Positions 1 to 8,386 of a DNA stretch of 64,000 nucleotides are shown here, in pieces. The notes beneath the pieces were generated by a model. It was given only the letters and a program-made list of their open reading frames with translations, had not been told where the DNA came from and made no database searches. The position numbers and the translations under genes are program-made. Numbering within the stretch: the first letter of the stretch is position 1; the number at the start of each line of letters is the position of its first letter. Origin of the DNA: Enterocloster alcoholdehydrogenati (GTDB taxonomy: Bacteria > Bacillota > Clostridia > Lachnospirales > Lachnospiraceae); contig NZ_BLTJ01000001.1 in the NCBI RefSeq assembly GCF_013282095.1, forward strand, positions 248,001 to 312,000. The letters run 5' to 3'.

Positions 1-42
1 TCCAGTAACTTCATGATCCGCTCCGATAAAGGTTAGTCTCAT
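1..42 (-). CDS. MBL-fold metallohydrolase (RNase J/CPSF-like), N-terminal fragment
   Basis: Only the first 14 codons are in the window; the gene runs off the left edge. They read MRLTFIGADHEVTG, which resembles the N-terminus of the metallo-beta-lactamase-fold RNA-processing family (usual form M-K-L-T-F-L-G-A-A-x-E-V-T-G-S). I chose the ATG at 42-40 because the AGGGGA at 57-52 is well spaced from it; an in-frame ATG at 48-46 is too close to that site. A sigma-A-like promoter lies at 137-166. Function is inferred from this short match only. Confidence 0.55.
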   Translation of the reverse strand, partial: MRLTFIGADHEVTG

Positions 43-136
43 ATGCATTCTCCCCTCTGAAATTCGTATCATCCGCGGATAAAAGCACAGACGGATGGTA
101 TGGTGAAATAATGTAATATTCTGTAAACTTAGAGAT

Positions 137-166
137 ATTATACCATATTATCCATTTAAAATGCAA
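137..166 (-). promoter_or_regulatory. Sigma-A promoter for the MBL-fold gene
   Basis: On the minus strand TTGCAT (166-161) is followed after 18 bases by a perfect TATAAT (142-137), about 95 bases upstream of the ATG at 42. Confidence 0.6.
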
Positions 167-234
167 TATTTTTGGTTGTTTTATACATTTTTAAGAATTA
201 TGATAAAACACCCTCCTGATACTCGCCTGAATGG

Positions 235-1716
235 TCAGATAATAATGCAGATCATTCCGCCATTGCTGTCATTGATGATCTTCTGAAGCGTATCCTGCAG
301 CTTCATCTGGCAGTCCTCCGTCATCTGAGCGATCTTGGCCTGGATCCCGTCCTCTACGATCTGCTCAATGGATTTTCCAAAAATATTGGCGCTCCACACG
401 CCTTCGTCACTCTCTCTGGCATTGGACTTGATATAGGCAATCAGATCCTGAGCCTGCTGCTCGCTTCCCACAATGGGCGCGATCTCTGTCTCAATATGAG
501 CCTTGATGAGATTGATAGACGGAGCCTCCGCCTTCATTTTCACTCCGTATTTATTGCCGTGACGGATCACCTGTGGCTCATCTAACAGGATCTCGCTGCG
601 CTCCGGCATCATGACCCCATAGCCCTTAAGTCTTGCCTGTGCCAGGGCATTTTTTACCTTCTCATACTCCTTCTGCATCCGGGCCAGACCGCTTAAGGTC
701 TGCATCAGCTGGTATTCTCCGCTGATGGGAAGCCCCACATAATCGCTCAGGATCTGATAATAGTGGCTGTCATCCATTTCCACCTGAAGGGCTACGCTTC
801 CGTCTGCCATCTCCATCTTGCGGATGGAGATAGATTTTACGGCTCCGGGCTGGCTGTTGACATCCTGAATCCTGGCGGCCACATCCTTCATATGGCCTAT
901 CTTCTGCAAAATATCTCTGGCTGTCTGGATCACCTGGGCCTTCAGCCAGTGGGTGGACGGAAGAATCTCCAGCCATTTGGGAATATGGAAATCTACCTCC
1001 GTTACAGGAAATTCCTTCAAAACGCGTTCCAGAATATGAAAAATATCTTCTTTCTTTAACTGCTCGCAGTTCACGGGCAGCACGGACACCCCGTATTCCT
1101 CCCCCATTTCCTTAGCCAGCCGAACCGTTTCCTCTGAATACGGCTTCAGGGAATTTAAAAGGATGATAAAGGGTTTTCCAAGAGCCTTAAGCTCATCTAC
1201 GGTCTGGCGCTCCGCCCCTATGTATCCGGGCCGCTTGATATCGCCGATGGACCCGTCCGTAGTAACTACGATTCCAATGGTGGAATGATCCCCGATGACC
1301 TTCCGGGTGCCCAGCTCCGCCGCCTGTGTAAAGGGAATCTCATGGTCAAACCAGGGCGTTTTCACCAGCCTCTCCTCCCCGTTTTCCACATGGCCGGCAG
1401 CGCCGTCTACCATAAAGCCTACACAGTCGATGAGCCGCACCTTGGCCTGGATCCCATCCTCAAGTGTAATCTTTGCCGCTTCCTTTGGAATGAATTTGGG
1501 TTCTGTGGTCATGATGGTCTTTCCCGCCGCGCTCTGAGGAAGCTCGTCGCGGCTTATGGTCCGCAGATTTTCATCCTCCATGGCCGGCAGCACCAGAAGC
1601 TCCATAAATCGCTTGATAAACGTGGATTTTCCCGTCCGCACCGGACCTACCACGCCGATATAGATCTCGCCTCCGGTTCTGGCCTCAATGTCTCTGTATA
1701 CATCAAAATTGTCCAT
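235..1716 (-). CDS. spoIVA: Stage IV sporulation protein A (spore coat morphogenetic ATPase)
   Basis: SpoIVA polymerises on the forespore surface using ATP hydrolysis and is the base layer on which the spore coat is built; in Bacillus it is anchored by SpoVM. The product is 493 aa, the usual length. A Walker A motif, GPVRTGKST, is at residues 24-32 after the typical opening D-I-E-A-R-T-G-G-E-I-Y. The C-terminus ends in the family-like hydrophobic GGMICIII. I placed the start at 1716 rather than at an in-frame start six codons upstream, because a GGGGG ribosome site precedes it and homologues start here. It lies downstream of livF but is functionally unrelated. Its presence is the best evidence in the window that the organism forms spores. 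Confidence 0.95.
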   Translation of the reverse strand: MDNFDVYRDIEARTGGEIYIGVVGPVRTGKSTFIKRFMELLVLPAMEDENLRTISRDELPQSAAGKTIMTTEPKFIPKEAAKITLEDGIQAKVRLIDCVGFMVDGAAGHVENGEERLVKTPWFDHEIPFTQAAELGTRKVIGDHSTIGIVVTTDGSIGDIKRPGYIGAERQTVDELKALGKPFIILLNSLKPYSEETVRLAKEMGEEYGVSVLPVNCEQLKKEDIFHILERVLKEFPVTEVDFHIPKWLEILPSTHWLKAQVIQTARDILQKIGHMKDVAARIQDVNSQPGAVKSISIRKMEMADGSVALQVEMDDSHYYQILSDYVGLPISGEYQLMQTLSGLARMQKEYEKVKNALAQARLKGYGVMMPERSEILLDEPQVIRHGNKYGVKMKAEAPSINLIKAHIETEIAPIVGSEQQAQDLIAYIKSNARESDEGVWSANIFGKSIEQIVEDGIQAKIAQMTEDCQMKLQDTLQKIINDSNGGMICIII

Positions 1717-1769
1717 AAAAATACCCCCTTGCACGTTTTTATAATATATGCACAGGGGGTTGACTTGTA

Positions 1770-2480
1770 TTACTCGCTTAAGTATGCCTTCTTTACCCGA
1801 TCGTTGTTCATCAGCTCCTTGGCGTCCCCGGAAAGGGCGATAGAGCCGGTCTCCAGCACATATGCCTTGTGTGCGATGGAAAGGGCTTTCTTTGCGTTCT
1901 GCTCCACCAAAAGCACCGTGGTCCCGTCCTGGTTGATCTTCTGGATGATATCGAAGATCTCATTTACATAGATCGGGGACAGACCCATGGACGGCTCGTC
2001 TAAAACAATCAGCCTTGGATGGCTCATAAGGGCGCGTCCCATGGCAAGCATCTGCTGCTCACCGCCGGAAAGTGTTCCTGCCAGCTGGCTCTTTCTCTCC
2101 TCCAGACGCGGGAAACGCGTATAGATCATCTTAAGCGTCTCATCCATCTCGGTTTTGTCCTTTCGGGTGTATGCACCCATTTTCAGGTTCTGAAGAACCG
2201 TCAGACTGGAAAATACGCGCCGTCCCTCAGGAACGTGGGCAATTCCCATGCTTACCAGCTTATAGCCCGGTATGCGGGTGATATCGGTTCCTTCATAGAC
2301 GATCTTTCCCGCCTTGGCGTTTAACAAACCGGTAATGGTGTGCAGCGTGGTGGTCTTGCCTGCACCGTTTGCGCCGATCAGGGCCACGATCTCTCCCTGC
2401 TCCACATCAAAGGAGATTCCCTTTAAAGCCTGGATCATGCCATAATATACCTCCAGGTCTCTGACTTCAAGCATAGCCAT
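1770..2480 (-). CDS. livF: Branched-chain amino acid ABC transporter ATPase LivF
   Basis: Cytoplasmic ATP-binding subunit of a Liv/HAAT-type importer. It has Walker A GANGAGKTT near residue 35, the signature LSGGEQQ near residue 140, Walker B LIVLDEPSMGLSP and the switch histidine region replaced by the usual VEQN of the LivF subfamily. At 236 aa it has the family length. It is the last gene of livK-livH-livM-livG-livF, 14 bases after livG, with the ribosome site AGGAGGAGAGG. Substrate specificity (Leu/Ile/Val against other small amides or amino acids) cannot be read from the sequence. Confidence 0.93.
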   Translation of the reverse strand: MAMLEVRDLEVYYGMIQALKGISFDVEQGEIVALIGANGAGKTTTLHTITGLLNAKAGKIVYEGTDITRIPGYKLVSMGIAHVPEGRRVFSSLTVLQNLKMGAYTRKDKTEMDETLKMIYTRFPRLEERKSQLAGTLSGGEQQMLAMGRALMSHPRLIVLDEPSMGLSPIYVNEIFDIIQKINQDGTTVLLVEQNAKKALSIAHKAYVLETGSIALSGDAKELMNNDRVKKAYLSE

Positions 2481-2494
2481 AATATCCTCTCCTC

Positions 2495-3253
2495 CTATTC
2501 GCCAAGATATGCTTTAACCACTTCCGGGTCGTGGAGCACGTCGCTGGTAGGGCCTTCTTTTAACACCTGTCCGAAGTTCAGTACAGTCAGTTTCTCACAG
2601 ATACCGCTTACCAGCTTCATATCATGCTCAATCAGCAGAATGGTCATATCAAAGGTATCACGCACAAAGCGGATGGTATCCATCAGCTCCGCCGTCTCGT
2701 TTGGGTTCATGCCCGCCGCCGGCTCATCCAGCAGAAGCAGCTTTGGCTGTGTAGCCAGCGCCCTGGCAATCTCCAGCTTTCTCTGCTTGCCGTAGGGAAG
2801 GTTGGAGGCTTTGAAATCACATTCATCTGCAAGGCCAAAGACGTCCAAAAGGCGAAGGGCTTCCTGATCCATCTCCCTTTCTACCTTAAAATACCTTGGC
2901 AGACGGAAGATTCCCTCTACCGCAGAATACCGGTAGTGGTTGTGCAGCCCTGCTTTTACGTTGTCAAGCACGGACATATCCTTAAACAGTCGGATATTCT
3001 GAAAGGTTCTGGCCACACCGTCCTGATTGATCTGAATGTTGCTTCTTCCTGTGATATTTTTCCCGTCCAGGACAATGCTCCCGGCATTAGGCTTATAAAC
3101 GCCGGTCAGAAGGTTAAATACCGTAGTCTTTCCAGCTCCGTTTGGGCCGATCAGGCCGTAGAGCTGCCCCTTTTCAATATCAATATGGAAACCGTCAACG
3201 GCCTTAAGACCGCCGAAGGAAATGCTTAAGTTCTTTACTTCCAGCAGTGCCAT
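2495..3253 (-). CDS. livG: Branched-chain amino acid ABC transporter ATPase LivG
   Basis: Second ATPase of the transporter, pairing with LivF under the LivH/LivM membrane subunits. Walker A GPNGAGKTT is near residue 37. The LivG-specific ARTFQNIRLF block follows the Q-loop, and the Walker B LLLLDEPAAGMNP and the IEHDM switch region are intact. At 252 aa it is full length. Its ATG overlaps the livM stop by one base (TAATG), a sign of translational coupling. Confidence 0.93.
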   Translation of the reverse strand: MALLEVKNLSISFGGLKAVDGFHIDIEKGQLYGLIGPNGAGKTTVFNLLTGVYKPNAGSIVLDGKNITGRSNIQINQDGVARTFQNIRLFKDMSVLDNVKAGLHNHYRYSAVEGIFRLPRYFKVEREMDQEALRLLDVFGLADECDFKASNLPYGKQRKLEIARALATQPKLLLLDEPAAGMNPNETAELMDTIRFVRDTFDMTILLIEHDMKLVSGICEKLTVLNFGQVLKEGPTSDVLHDPEVVKAYLGE

Positions 3254-4314
3254 TATGCCGCCTCCTTCTCTTTCTTTCTGAAATTCTGAGCGATCCTCTC
3301 TCTGAGCGCCACAAACTGGGGCGCAGAGTTAAAGAGCATGGCGAGGATCAGAACGATGGCATACATCAGCATACGGTAGCTGCTTAAGCCTCTTAAAAGC
3401 TCCGGGAGCATATACAGGATCACCGTAGCGATCACAGAGCCTCTGATGTTTCCGATGCCGCCAAGAACCACATATACCAGGATCATAATGGACATATTGT
3501 AGCCGAAGTTCTTTGGAAGAGCGGTCAGGGTCGTCAGATTGTGCGCATAGAGCACGCCTGCCACTCCGGCCAAAGCCGCAGATACAGAAAATGCCATCAG
3601 CTTATATTTTGTGATATTGATACCGATGGATTCAGCCGCAATCCGGTTGTCGCGAATCGCCATAATGGCCCGGCCTGTTCGGGAATTTATGATATTCATA
3701 ACAATAAACAGGGTGATAAGCACCAGTATGACGCCGATGGTGAAATTAGCCGCCTGAGGCGTGCCTGTGATACCCTGAGCGCCTTTGATGAGCACCTCCC
3801 CGTCAGGAGCCAGCCCCAGGGACAGAGAATCTTTTAAGGAAAAATGGAAACCGGCGGAATCTCTTCCCAGGTAAATGGCATTGACCAGGTTTTTAATGAT
3901 CTCGCCGAAGGCCAGGGTAACGATGGCCAGGTAGTCTCCCTTTAAACGCAGCACAGGTATGCCGATGAGGATGCCAAACACAGCTGCAGCGGCCGCTCCA
4001 ATCAAAACGGCGATCACCAGGGACAGCGTTGGATCCATGGCTCCCTTCATGCATTTGGAAAAAAGGGCCCCTGTAAATGCGCCCACACACATAAAGCCGG
4101 CGTGTCCCAGACTTAATTCTCCCAGAATACCTACCGTCAGGTTTAAGGATACGGCCATGATCACATAGATGCAGAAAGGAACCAGAAGTCCTTTAACCAG
4201 GCTGGAAACATGGCCTCCGCTTATGAGAAGCTGCATAATGAGATAGGCTGCGATCACCATACCGTAGGTAATCATGTTGTTTATAAATGTTTTCTTTTTT
4301 GCGTTGCTCTTCAT
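3253..4314 (-). CDS. livM: Branched-chain amino acid ABC transporter permease LivM
   Basis: Integral membrane permease with about eight to ten hydrophobic segments. It carries the conserved cytoplasmic loop G-R-A-I-M-A-I-R-D-N-R-I-A-A-E-S-I-G that contacts the ATPases. The N-terminal half includes the family block GELSLGHAGFMCVGAF. I use the ATG at 4314, giving 353 aa, preceded by AGGTG at good spacing and starting 10 bases after livH ends. A longer reading from 4353 would overlap livH and has no ribosome site. Confidence 0.92.
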   Translation of the reverse strand: MKSNAKKKTFINNMITYGMVIAAYLIMQLLISGGHVSSLVKGLLVPFCIYVIMAVSLNLTVGILGELSLGHAGFMCVGAFTGALFSKCMKGAMDPTLSLVIAVLIGAAAAAVFGILIGIPVLRLKGDYLAIVTLAFGEIIKNLVNAIYLGRDSAGFHFSLKDSLSLGLAPDGEVLIKGAQGITGTPQAANFTIGVILVLITLFIVMNIINSRTGRAIMAIRDNRIAAESIGINITKYKLMAFSVSAALAGVAGVLYAHNLTTLTALPKNFGYNMSIMILVYVVLGGIGNIRGSVIATVILYMLPELLRGLSSYRMLMYAIVLILAMLFNSAPQFVALRERIAQNFRKKEKEAA

Positions 4315-4324
4315 ACCGGTACAC

Positions 4325-5206
4325 CTACACTTTCTCTCTGATCTGCTTTCCAAGGATGCCTGTGGGCTTTACAAGCAGCACAACAATCAGCACAGAAAAC
4401 ACAATCGCGTCGGATAACTGGGAGGAAATATATGCCTTAGACAGAATCTCAATGATACCTAACAGGATTCCTCCGATAAACGCTCCCGGTATAGAGCCGA
4501 TTCCTCCGAATACGGCAGCCACGAATGCCTTGATACCCGGCATAGAGCCGGTATAGGGCGTTAAGGACGGATAAGCGGAGCATAAAAGCACGCCGGCAAC
4601 CGCCGCCAGTGCGGAACCGATGGCGAAGGTCAGCGCGATGGTGCCGTTTACATTGATGCCCATAAGAGTAGCCGCTCCCTTATCCTCGGATACGGCAAGC
4701 ATTGCCTGCCCCGCCTTGGACTTATTGATAAAGGTCACAAGGCCAATCATGATAACAATACAGGAGACAATGGTTACTATGGTCTCTCCTGTAATAGTCA
4801 GCTGTCCGCCGGCCAGACGCAGGGCCGGGAGAGTTACTACGGACTTAAAGGATTTTGTATCCGCGCCGAAGATCAAAAGGGCCACGTTCTGAAGCAGATA
4901 GCTGACACCGATGGCAGTGATCAGAACCGCCAGCGGGGAGGCGGAGCGAAGAGGCTTATATGCCACCCTCTCGATCACAACACCCAGCACTGTGCAGGCG
5001 GCTACTGCCAGAAGCACGCCGGCCAAAGGGGGAAGTCCCATGGAGCCTGTTGCCACAAACACCACATAGCTTCCGATCATGATAACATCGCCGTGAGCAA
5101 AATTCAGCATCTTGGCGATCCCGTATACCATGGTATATCCAAGGGCTATGATCGCGTATACACTGCCCAGGCTGACGCCGTTGATCAAATAGTTAACAAA
5201 GCTCAT
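4325..5206 (-). CDS. livH: Branched-chain amino acid ABC transporter permease LivH
   Basis: Membrane permease that forms the translocation pore with LivM. The product is 293 aa with about eight transmembrane segments. It has the family opening G-V-S-L-G-S-V-Y-A-I-I-A-L-G-Y-T-M-V-Y-G, followed by LNFAHGD and the ATPase-contact loop G-Q-A-M-L-A-V-S-E-D-K-G-A-A-T-L-M-G. It is separated from livK by a stem-loop at 5241-5266 that may lower expression of the membrane and ATPase genes relative to the binding protein. Confidence 0.93.
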   Translation of the reverse strand: MSFVNYLINGVSLGSVYAIIALGYTMVYGIAKMLNFAHGDVIMIGSYVVFVATGSMGLPPLAGVLLAVAACTVLGVVIERVAYKPLRSASPLAVLITAIGVSYLLQNVALLIFGADTKSFKSVVTLPALRLAGGQLTITGETIVTIVSCIVIMIGLVTFINKSKAGQAMLAVSEDKGAATLMGINVNGTIALTFAIGSALAAVAGVLLCSAYPSLTPYTGSMPGIKAFVAAVFGGIGSIPGAFIGGILLGIIEILSKAYISSQLSDAIVFSVLIVVLLVKPTGILGKQIREKV

Positions 5207-5240
5207 TTACACACACCTCTTTATTTATTTCCTACAAACA

Positions 5241-5266
5241 GGAGGGCTGTCTTTCGACAACCCTCC
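5241..5266 (-). terminator. Intergenic stem-loop between livK and livH (partial terminator or 3' stabiliser)
   Basis: In the livK transcript an 11-bp stem (GGAGGGTTGTC / GACAGCCCTCC, one G-U pair) closes a GAAA tetraloop. It is followed by the weak tract TGTTTGT rather than a run of U. This suits differential expression within the operon better than full termination. Confidence 0.55.
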
Positions 5267-5290
5267 GTCGGGTTTTTTGTTATAAAAATT

Positions 5291-6484
5291 TTATTCCATG
5301 ACAGAATAAGCACCGTTTACGATCTCCACTGCCTTAGGTGCCTTATGCGGCTCTCCGTCCTCGGTCCAGGTCATGCTCTCGCCGGTAAGTCCATCCAGCT
5401 TGATGTTCAGCATGGAAACTTTCATCGCATCGCACAGGTCGCTTACAGACATATCGGGAGTTGCCTTTGCATCCTCTAAGGCCGCCTTTACCGCGTATAC
5501 CGCGTCATATGCGTCAGCCGCAAACTGAATAGGAGTTTCGCCGTAAGCTTCCTCGTAGGATTTTACGAACTTAACCGTCAAATCGTCCGTTGCGTCAGCT
5601 GCAAATGGAGTTAAAAGCATAAGGCCCTCTGCCAGGCTTGTGTCAAAGCCCTTTACCTGCAGGATGCCGTCCATACCGTCTACGCCGAAGAACTGAGGCG
5701 CAAAGCCCATGGTATTAGCCTGCTGAAGGATCAGGGAAGCCTCTGTGTAATAGATAGGAAGGAATACCAGCTCAGCGCCTGAATCCTTTGCCTTCTGTAA
5801 CTGTGTGGAGAAATCCTTGTTGCTGTCAGCGGTAAATGCCTCTGCCGCCACTACCTCCAGGCCCTGTCCGGGAGCCTCCTGAGCAAATTTTTCATAGATG
5901 CCGCTGGAATACACGTCGGAACTGTCATAGATCACTGCAATCTTGGTTGCCAGCTTATGTTCGCCGATGTAAGCAGCGGAAGCTGCTCCCTGATCCGGAT
6001 CAGAGTAGCATACGCGGAATACATTTGGATTGGCAGCACACTCTACGGCTGAACCGGAGGGAGTGATCTGGAACATATTATCTGCTGCCGTCTTGTCTGC
6101 CACTGCCACACAGGGCGCGGATGTAGTGGTTCCCACTAATATCTGCATTCCCCAGTCCTTTAATGTATTGTAAGCATTGATGCTCTTTTCGGCATCGTGC
6201 TCATCATCCTGGAACTGGAACTCAATGGGATAGCCATTGACACCGCCTGCTGCATTGATCTCATTGACCGCCAGCTCAGTGCCGTGCTGTACAGCTGCTC
6301 CATATACGGCGGCACCGCCTGTAAGAGGGCCGATCCCGCCGATTTTAAATACAGTGCCGTCTGCCGACTTCTCTTCTCCTGCCGACTGGCTCTTTGCGCC
6401 GTCTGCGGAACCGGAGCCGCTGCAGGCAGTCAGTGACGCAGCCATCACTGCCGCAAGTCCTACGCTTAAAAATCTCTTTTTCAT
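5291..6484 (-). CDS. livK: Branched-chain amino acid ABC transporter substrate-binding lipoprotein
   Basis: Extracellular solute receptor of the Liv transporter, a periplasmic-binding type I fold (Leu/Ile/Val-binding family). A lipoprotein signal peptide is visible: positively charged MKKR, hydrophobic core, and lipobox LTAC with the acylated Cys at residue 21, then a Ser/Gly/Ala linker. The mature part begins F-K-I-G-G-I-G-P-L-T-G-G-A-A-V-Y-G, the typical ligand-domain opening. The 397 aa length is normal. The ribosome site GGAGGAGAAC precedes the ATG. A perfect consensus sigma-A promoter lies at 6602-6630, so this first gene should be strongly expressed. Confidence 0.94.
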   Translation of the reverse strand: MKKRFLSVGLAAVMAASLTACSGSGSADGAKSQSAGEEKSADGTVFKIGGIGPLTGGAAVYGAAVQHGTELAVNEINAAGGVNGYPIEFQFQDDEHDAEKSINAYNTLKDWGMQILVGTTTSAPCVAVADKTAADNMFQITPSGSAVECAANPNVFRVCYSDPDQGAASAAYIGEHKLATKIAVIYDSSDVYSSGIYEKFAQEAPGQGLEVVAAEAFTADSNKDFSTQLQKAKDSGAELVFLPIYYTEASLILQQANTMGFAPQFFGVDGMDGILQVKGFDTSLAEGLMLLTPFAADATDDLTVKFVKSYEEAYGETPIQFAADAYDAVYAVKAALEDAKATPDMSVSDLCDAMKVSMLNIKLDGLTGESMTWTEDGEPHKAPKAVEIVNGAYSVME

Positions 6485-6601
6485 AATGTTCTCCTCCTCT
6501 TGCGCCTGACATATTTCAGGAAAGAGTTTTCACCTTTCTCTTTTCTTTCACACGTCATTCACTGCACGATTATAATGCTTTGCTGTATTAAAGCTTTTTT
6601 C

Positions 6602-6630
6602 ATTATAAAAATTTAGCGATACCTTGTCAA
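6602..6630 (-). promoter_or_regulatory. Consensus sigma-A promoter of the liv operon
   Basis: Minus strand TTGACA (6630-6625), 17-base spacer, TATAAT (6607-6602): a perfect match to the housekeeping consensus. It leaves a leader of about 110 bases before livK. I did not recognise a riboswitch in the leader. Confidence 0.88.
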
Positions 6631-6682
6631 CCTTTTTTAGACAGTAAGCGCAATTTTGCCGCTTAAACGGATCTTTTTTTCA

Positions 6683-7693
6683 TTATGCCTTCCATACAAG
6701 ATCAGAATTCTCCATCCGCCGATCCCTGAGCATCAGTTCATAAAGGGCGTCCTTTGCAGACTTTCCCTCAAATAAAACCTGGTTTACCTGCTCCACAATC
6801 GGCATGGAAACCTGATATTTTTCAGAAAGTGCTCTTGCAGCCCTGGCGGAATATACGCCCTCTACCACCATATTCACTTCCTTCATGGCTTCTTCCATGG
6901 TATAGCCCTTTCCGATCAGGATACCGGCCCTGCGGTTGCGGCTGTGCATACTGGCGCAGGTAACGATCAGATCCCCGATGCCGGTCAGACCGGAAAAGGT
7001 CTCCGGACGGCCGCCCATGACGGTTCCAAGCCGTGTAATCTCCGCAATTCCTCTGGTAATCAGGGCCGCTTTTGTATTGTCTCCGCAGCCCAGGCCGTCT
7101 GCGATTCCGGCTGCCAGTGCAATCACATTTTTCAGGGCCCCTCCCAGTTCGATGCCAAGCATATCCGGGCTGGTATATACGCGGAATACCCGGCTCATAA
7201 ACAGAGACTGCACAAGCTCCGCGTCCTCCTTTTTATGAGCCCCCGCCACACAGGTAGTGGGAAGGCCGCGGCTGACCTCCTCCGCATGGCTGGGGCCGGA
7301 AAGAACGGTCACACAAGCCGCAGGCAGCTCCTCCTCGATTACCTCAGACAACGTCTTTAAAGAACCATCCTCAATTCCCTTTGCCACATTGGTCACAACC
7401 TGCCCTTTTTTCAGAAAAGGGGCCATTTTCCCTGCGGTCTCCCGTACATAGACGGACGGTACGGAAAGAACCAGAAGTTCCTTTTCTTCCATGGCCTCCT
7501 GTAAGTCGCCTGTGATTCTTATATTCTCCGGAATCGGCGTATCTCCCAGATTAGGATGGCGTCTTGTGGCGGTAAGCGCTTCCACTTCCGCAGGAACGGC
7601 GGACCAAAGCTCCGCCTGGTGTCCGTTTCCTGAAAGCAGCACCGCCAGAGCCGTCCCCCAGGTTCCCGAACCGATCACTCCGATCTTAGCCAT
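6683..7693 (-). CDS. gpsA: NAD(P)-dependent glycerol-3-phosphate dehydrogenase
   Basis: Reduces dihydroxyacetone phosphate to sn-glycerol-3-phosphate, the backbone precursor of phospholipids. The N-terminal Rossmann motif GSGTWGTALA is at residues 8-17. Family blocks GPSHAEEV and L-K-N-V-I-A-L-A-A-G are present, including the catalytic lysine in GALKN. The product has 336 aa, as expected. It follows plsY by 21 bases, so the enzyme making glycerol-3-phosphate and the acyltransferase using it are made together. Confidence 0.95.
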   Translation of the reverse strand: MAKIGVIGSGTWGTALAVLLSGNGHQAELWSAVPAEVEALTATRRHPNLGDTPIPENIRITGDLQEAMEEKELLVLSVPSVYVRETAGKMAPFLKKGQVVTNVAKGIEDGSLKTLSEVIEEELPAACVTVLSGPSHAEEVSRGLPTTCVAGAHKKEDAELVQSLFMSRVFRVYTSPDMLGIELGGALKNVIALAAGIADGLGCGDNTKAALITRGIAEITRLGTVMGGRPETFSGLTGIGDLIVTCASMHSRNRRAGILIGKGYTMEEAMKEVNMVVEGVYSARAARALSEKYQVSMPIVEQVNQVLFEGKSAKDALYELMLRDRRMENSDLVWKA

Positions 7694-7714
7694 ATGGTAT
7701 CCCTCCTGTTATTT

Positions 7715-8368
7715 TTATTGCGGCTTTGGGGCGCTTTCCTTCTTTGCGCCCACCTTATTCTCCGTACCTTTTAAAAGGCGTCCGATATTGGCTCTGTGAC
7801 GCCAGAATGCCATGGCAGTAATCACGCAGGTCACAGCCGTAAATTCCCAGACCTCCCCGGCTGTAAGGCCGTAGGCGCCGTGAAGGCCCATGACGATATT
7901 CCAGACAAGGAGAATGGACGATACCACCAGAGAACCCAGCGACACATACCGCGTCACGGCCACGATCAGGATAAAGCAGGCCAGACAGATCGCCGTCAGC
8001 CGCCAGTCGACGGAGAAAATGATCCCCGCCGTGGCAGCGATGCCCTTGCCGCCCTGAAATCCCAGATAAAAGGGAAAATTATGCCCAAGAACCACACCAA
8101 GACCCGTATAGAGCATATAGACATAGATAAGCTCCGGCTGATCCTTAAAAAGCAGACGTACCAGAAAGCATGGGATTGCCGTTTTTAAAAAATCTCCCAG
8201 AAATACGAACAGTCCTGCCTTCTTTCCCATAACCCGCAGGGCATTGGTGCTGCCGGAATTGCCGCTTCCATATTTTCGTATATCAATCCCATGAAGCCTT
8301 CCATAAATATAGCCGGTCTGAAACAGGCCGCACAAATAGCCGGCGGCCAGACAAATGATCCGTTCCAT
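7715..8368 (-). CDS. plsY: Acyl-phosphate:glycerol-3-phosphate acyltransferase PlsY
   Basis: Membrane enzyme that transfers an acyl chain from acyl-phosphate to position 1 of glycerol-3-phosphate, the first step of phosphatidic acid synthesis in Gram-positive bacteria. The 217 aa product has about five hydrophobic segments and three family motifs: GSGNSGSTNALRVMG, GHNFPFYLGFQGGKGIA and a C-terminal R-H-R-A-N-I-x-R-L. It lies between der and gpsA. The extra C-terminal lysine-rich tail (about 20 residues) is probably cytosolic. Confidence 0.94.
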   Translation of the reverse strand: MERIICLAAGYLCGLFQTGYIYGRLHGIDIRKYGSGNSGSTNALRVMGKKAGLFVFLGDFLKTAIPCFLVRLLFKDQPELIYVYMLYTGLGVVLGHNFPFYLGFQGGKGIAATAGIIFSVDWRLTAICLACFILIVAVTRYVSLGSLVVSSILLVWNIVMGLHGAYGLTAGEVWEFTAVTCVITAMAFWRHRANIGRLLKGTENKVGAKKESAPKPQ

Positions 8369-8386
8369 CTCTTTCTTCCCCTTGTA

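Noticed and set aside
1717-1790. Sigma-E promoter for spoIVA
   Set aside because: A possible CATATATT lies upstream with a weak -35 (GTAATACA, 14-base spacing). The match is too loose to list as a feature, although sigma-E control is expected for spoIVA.
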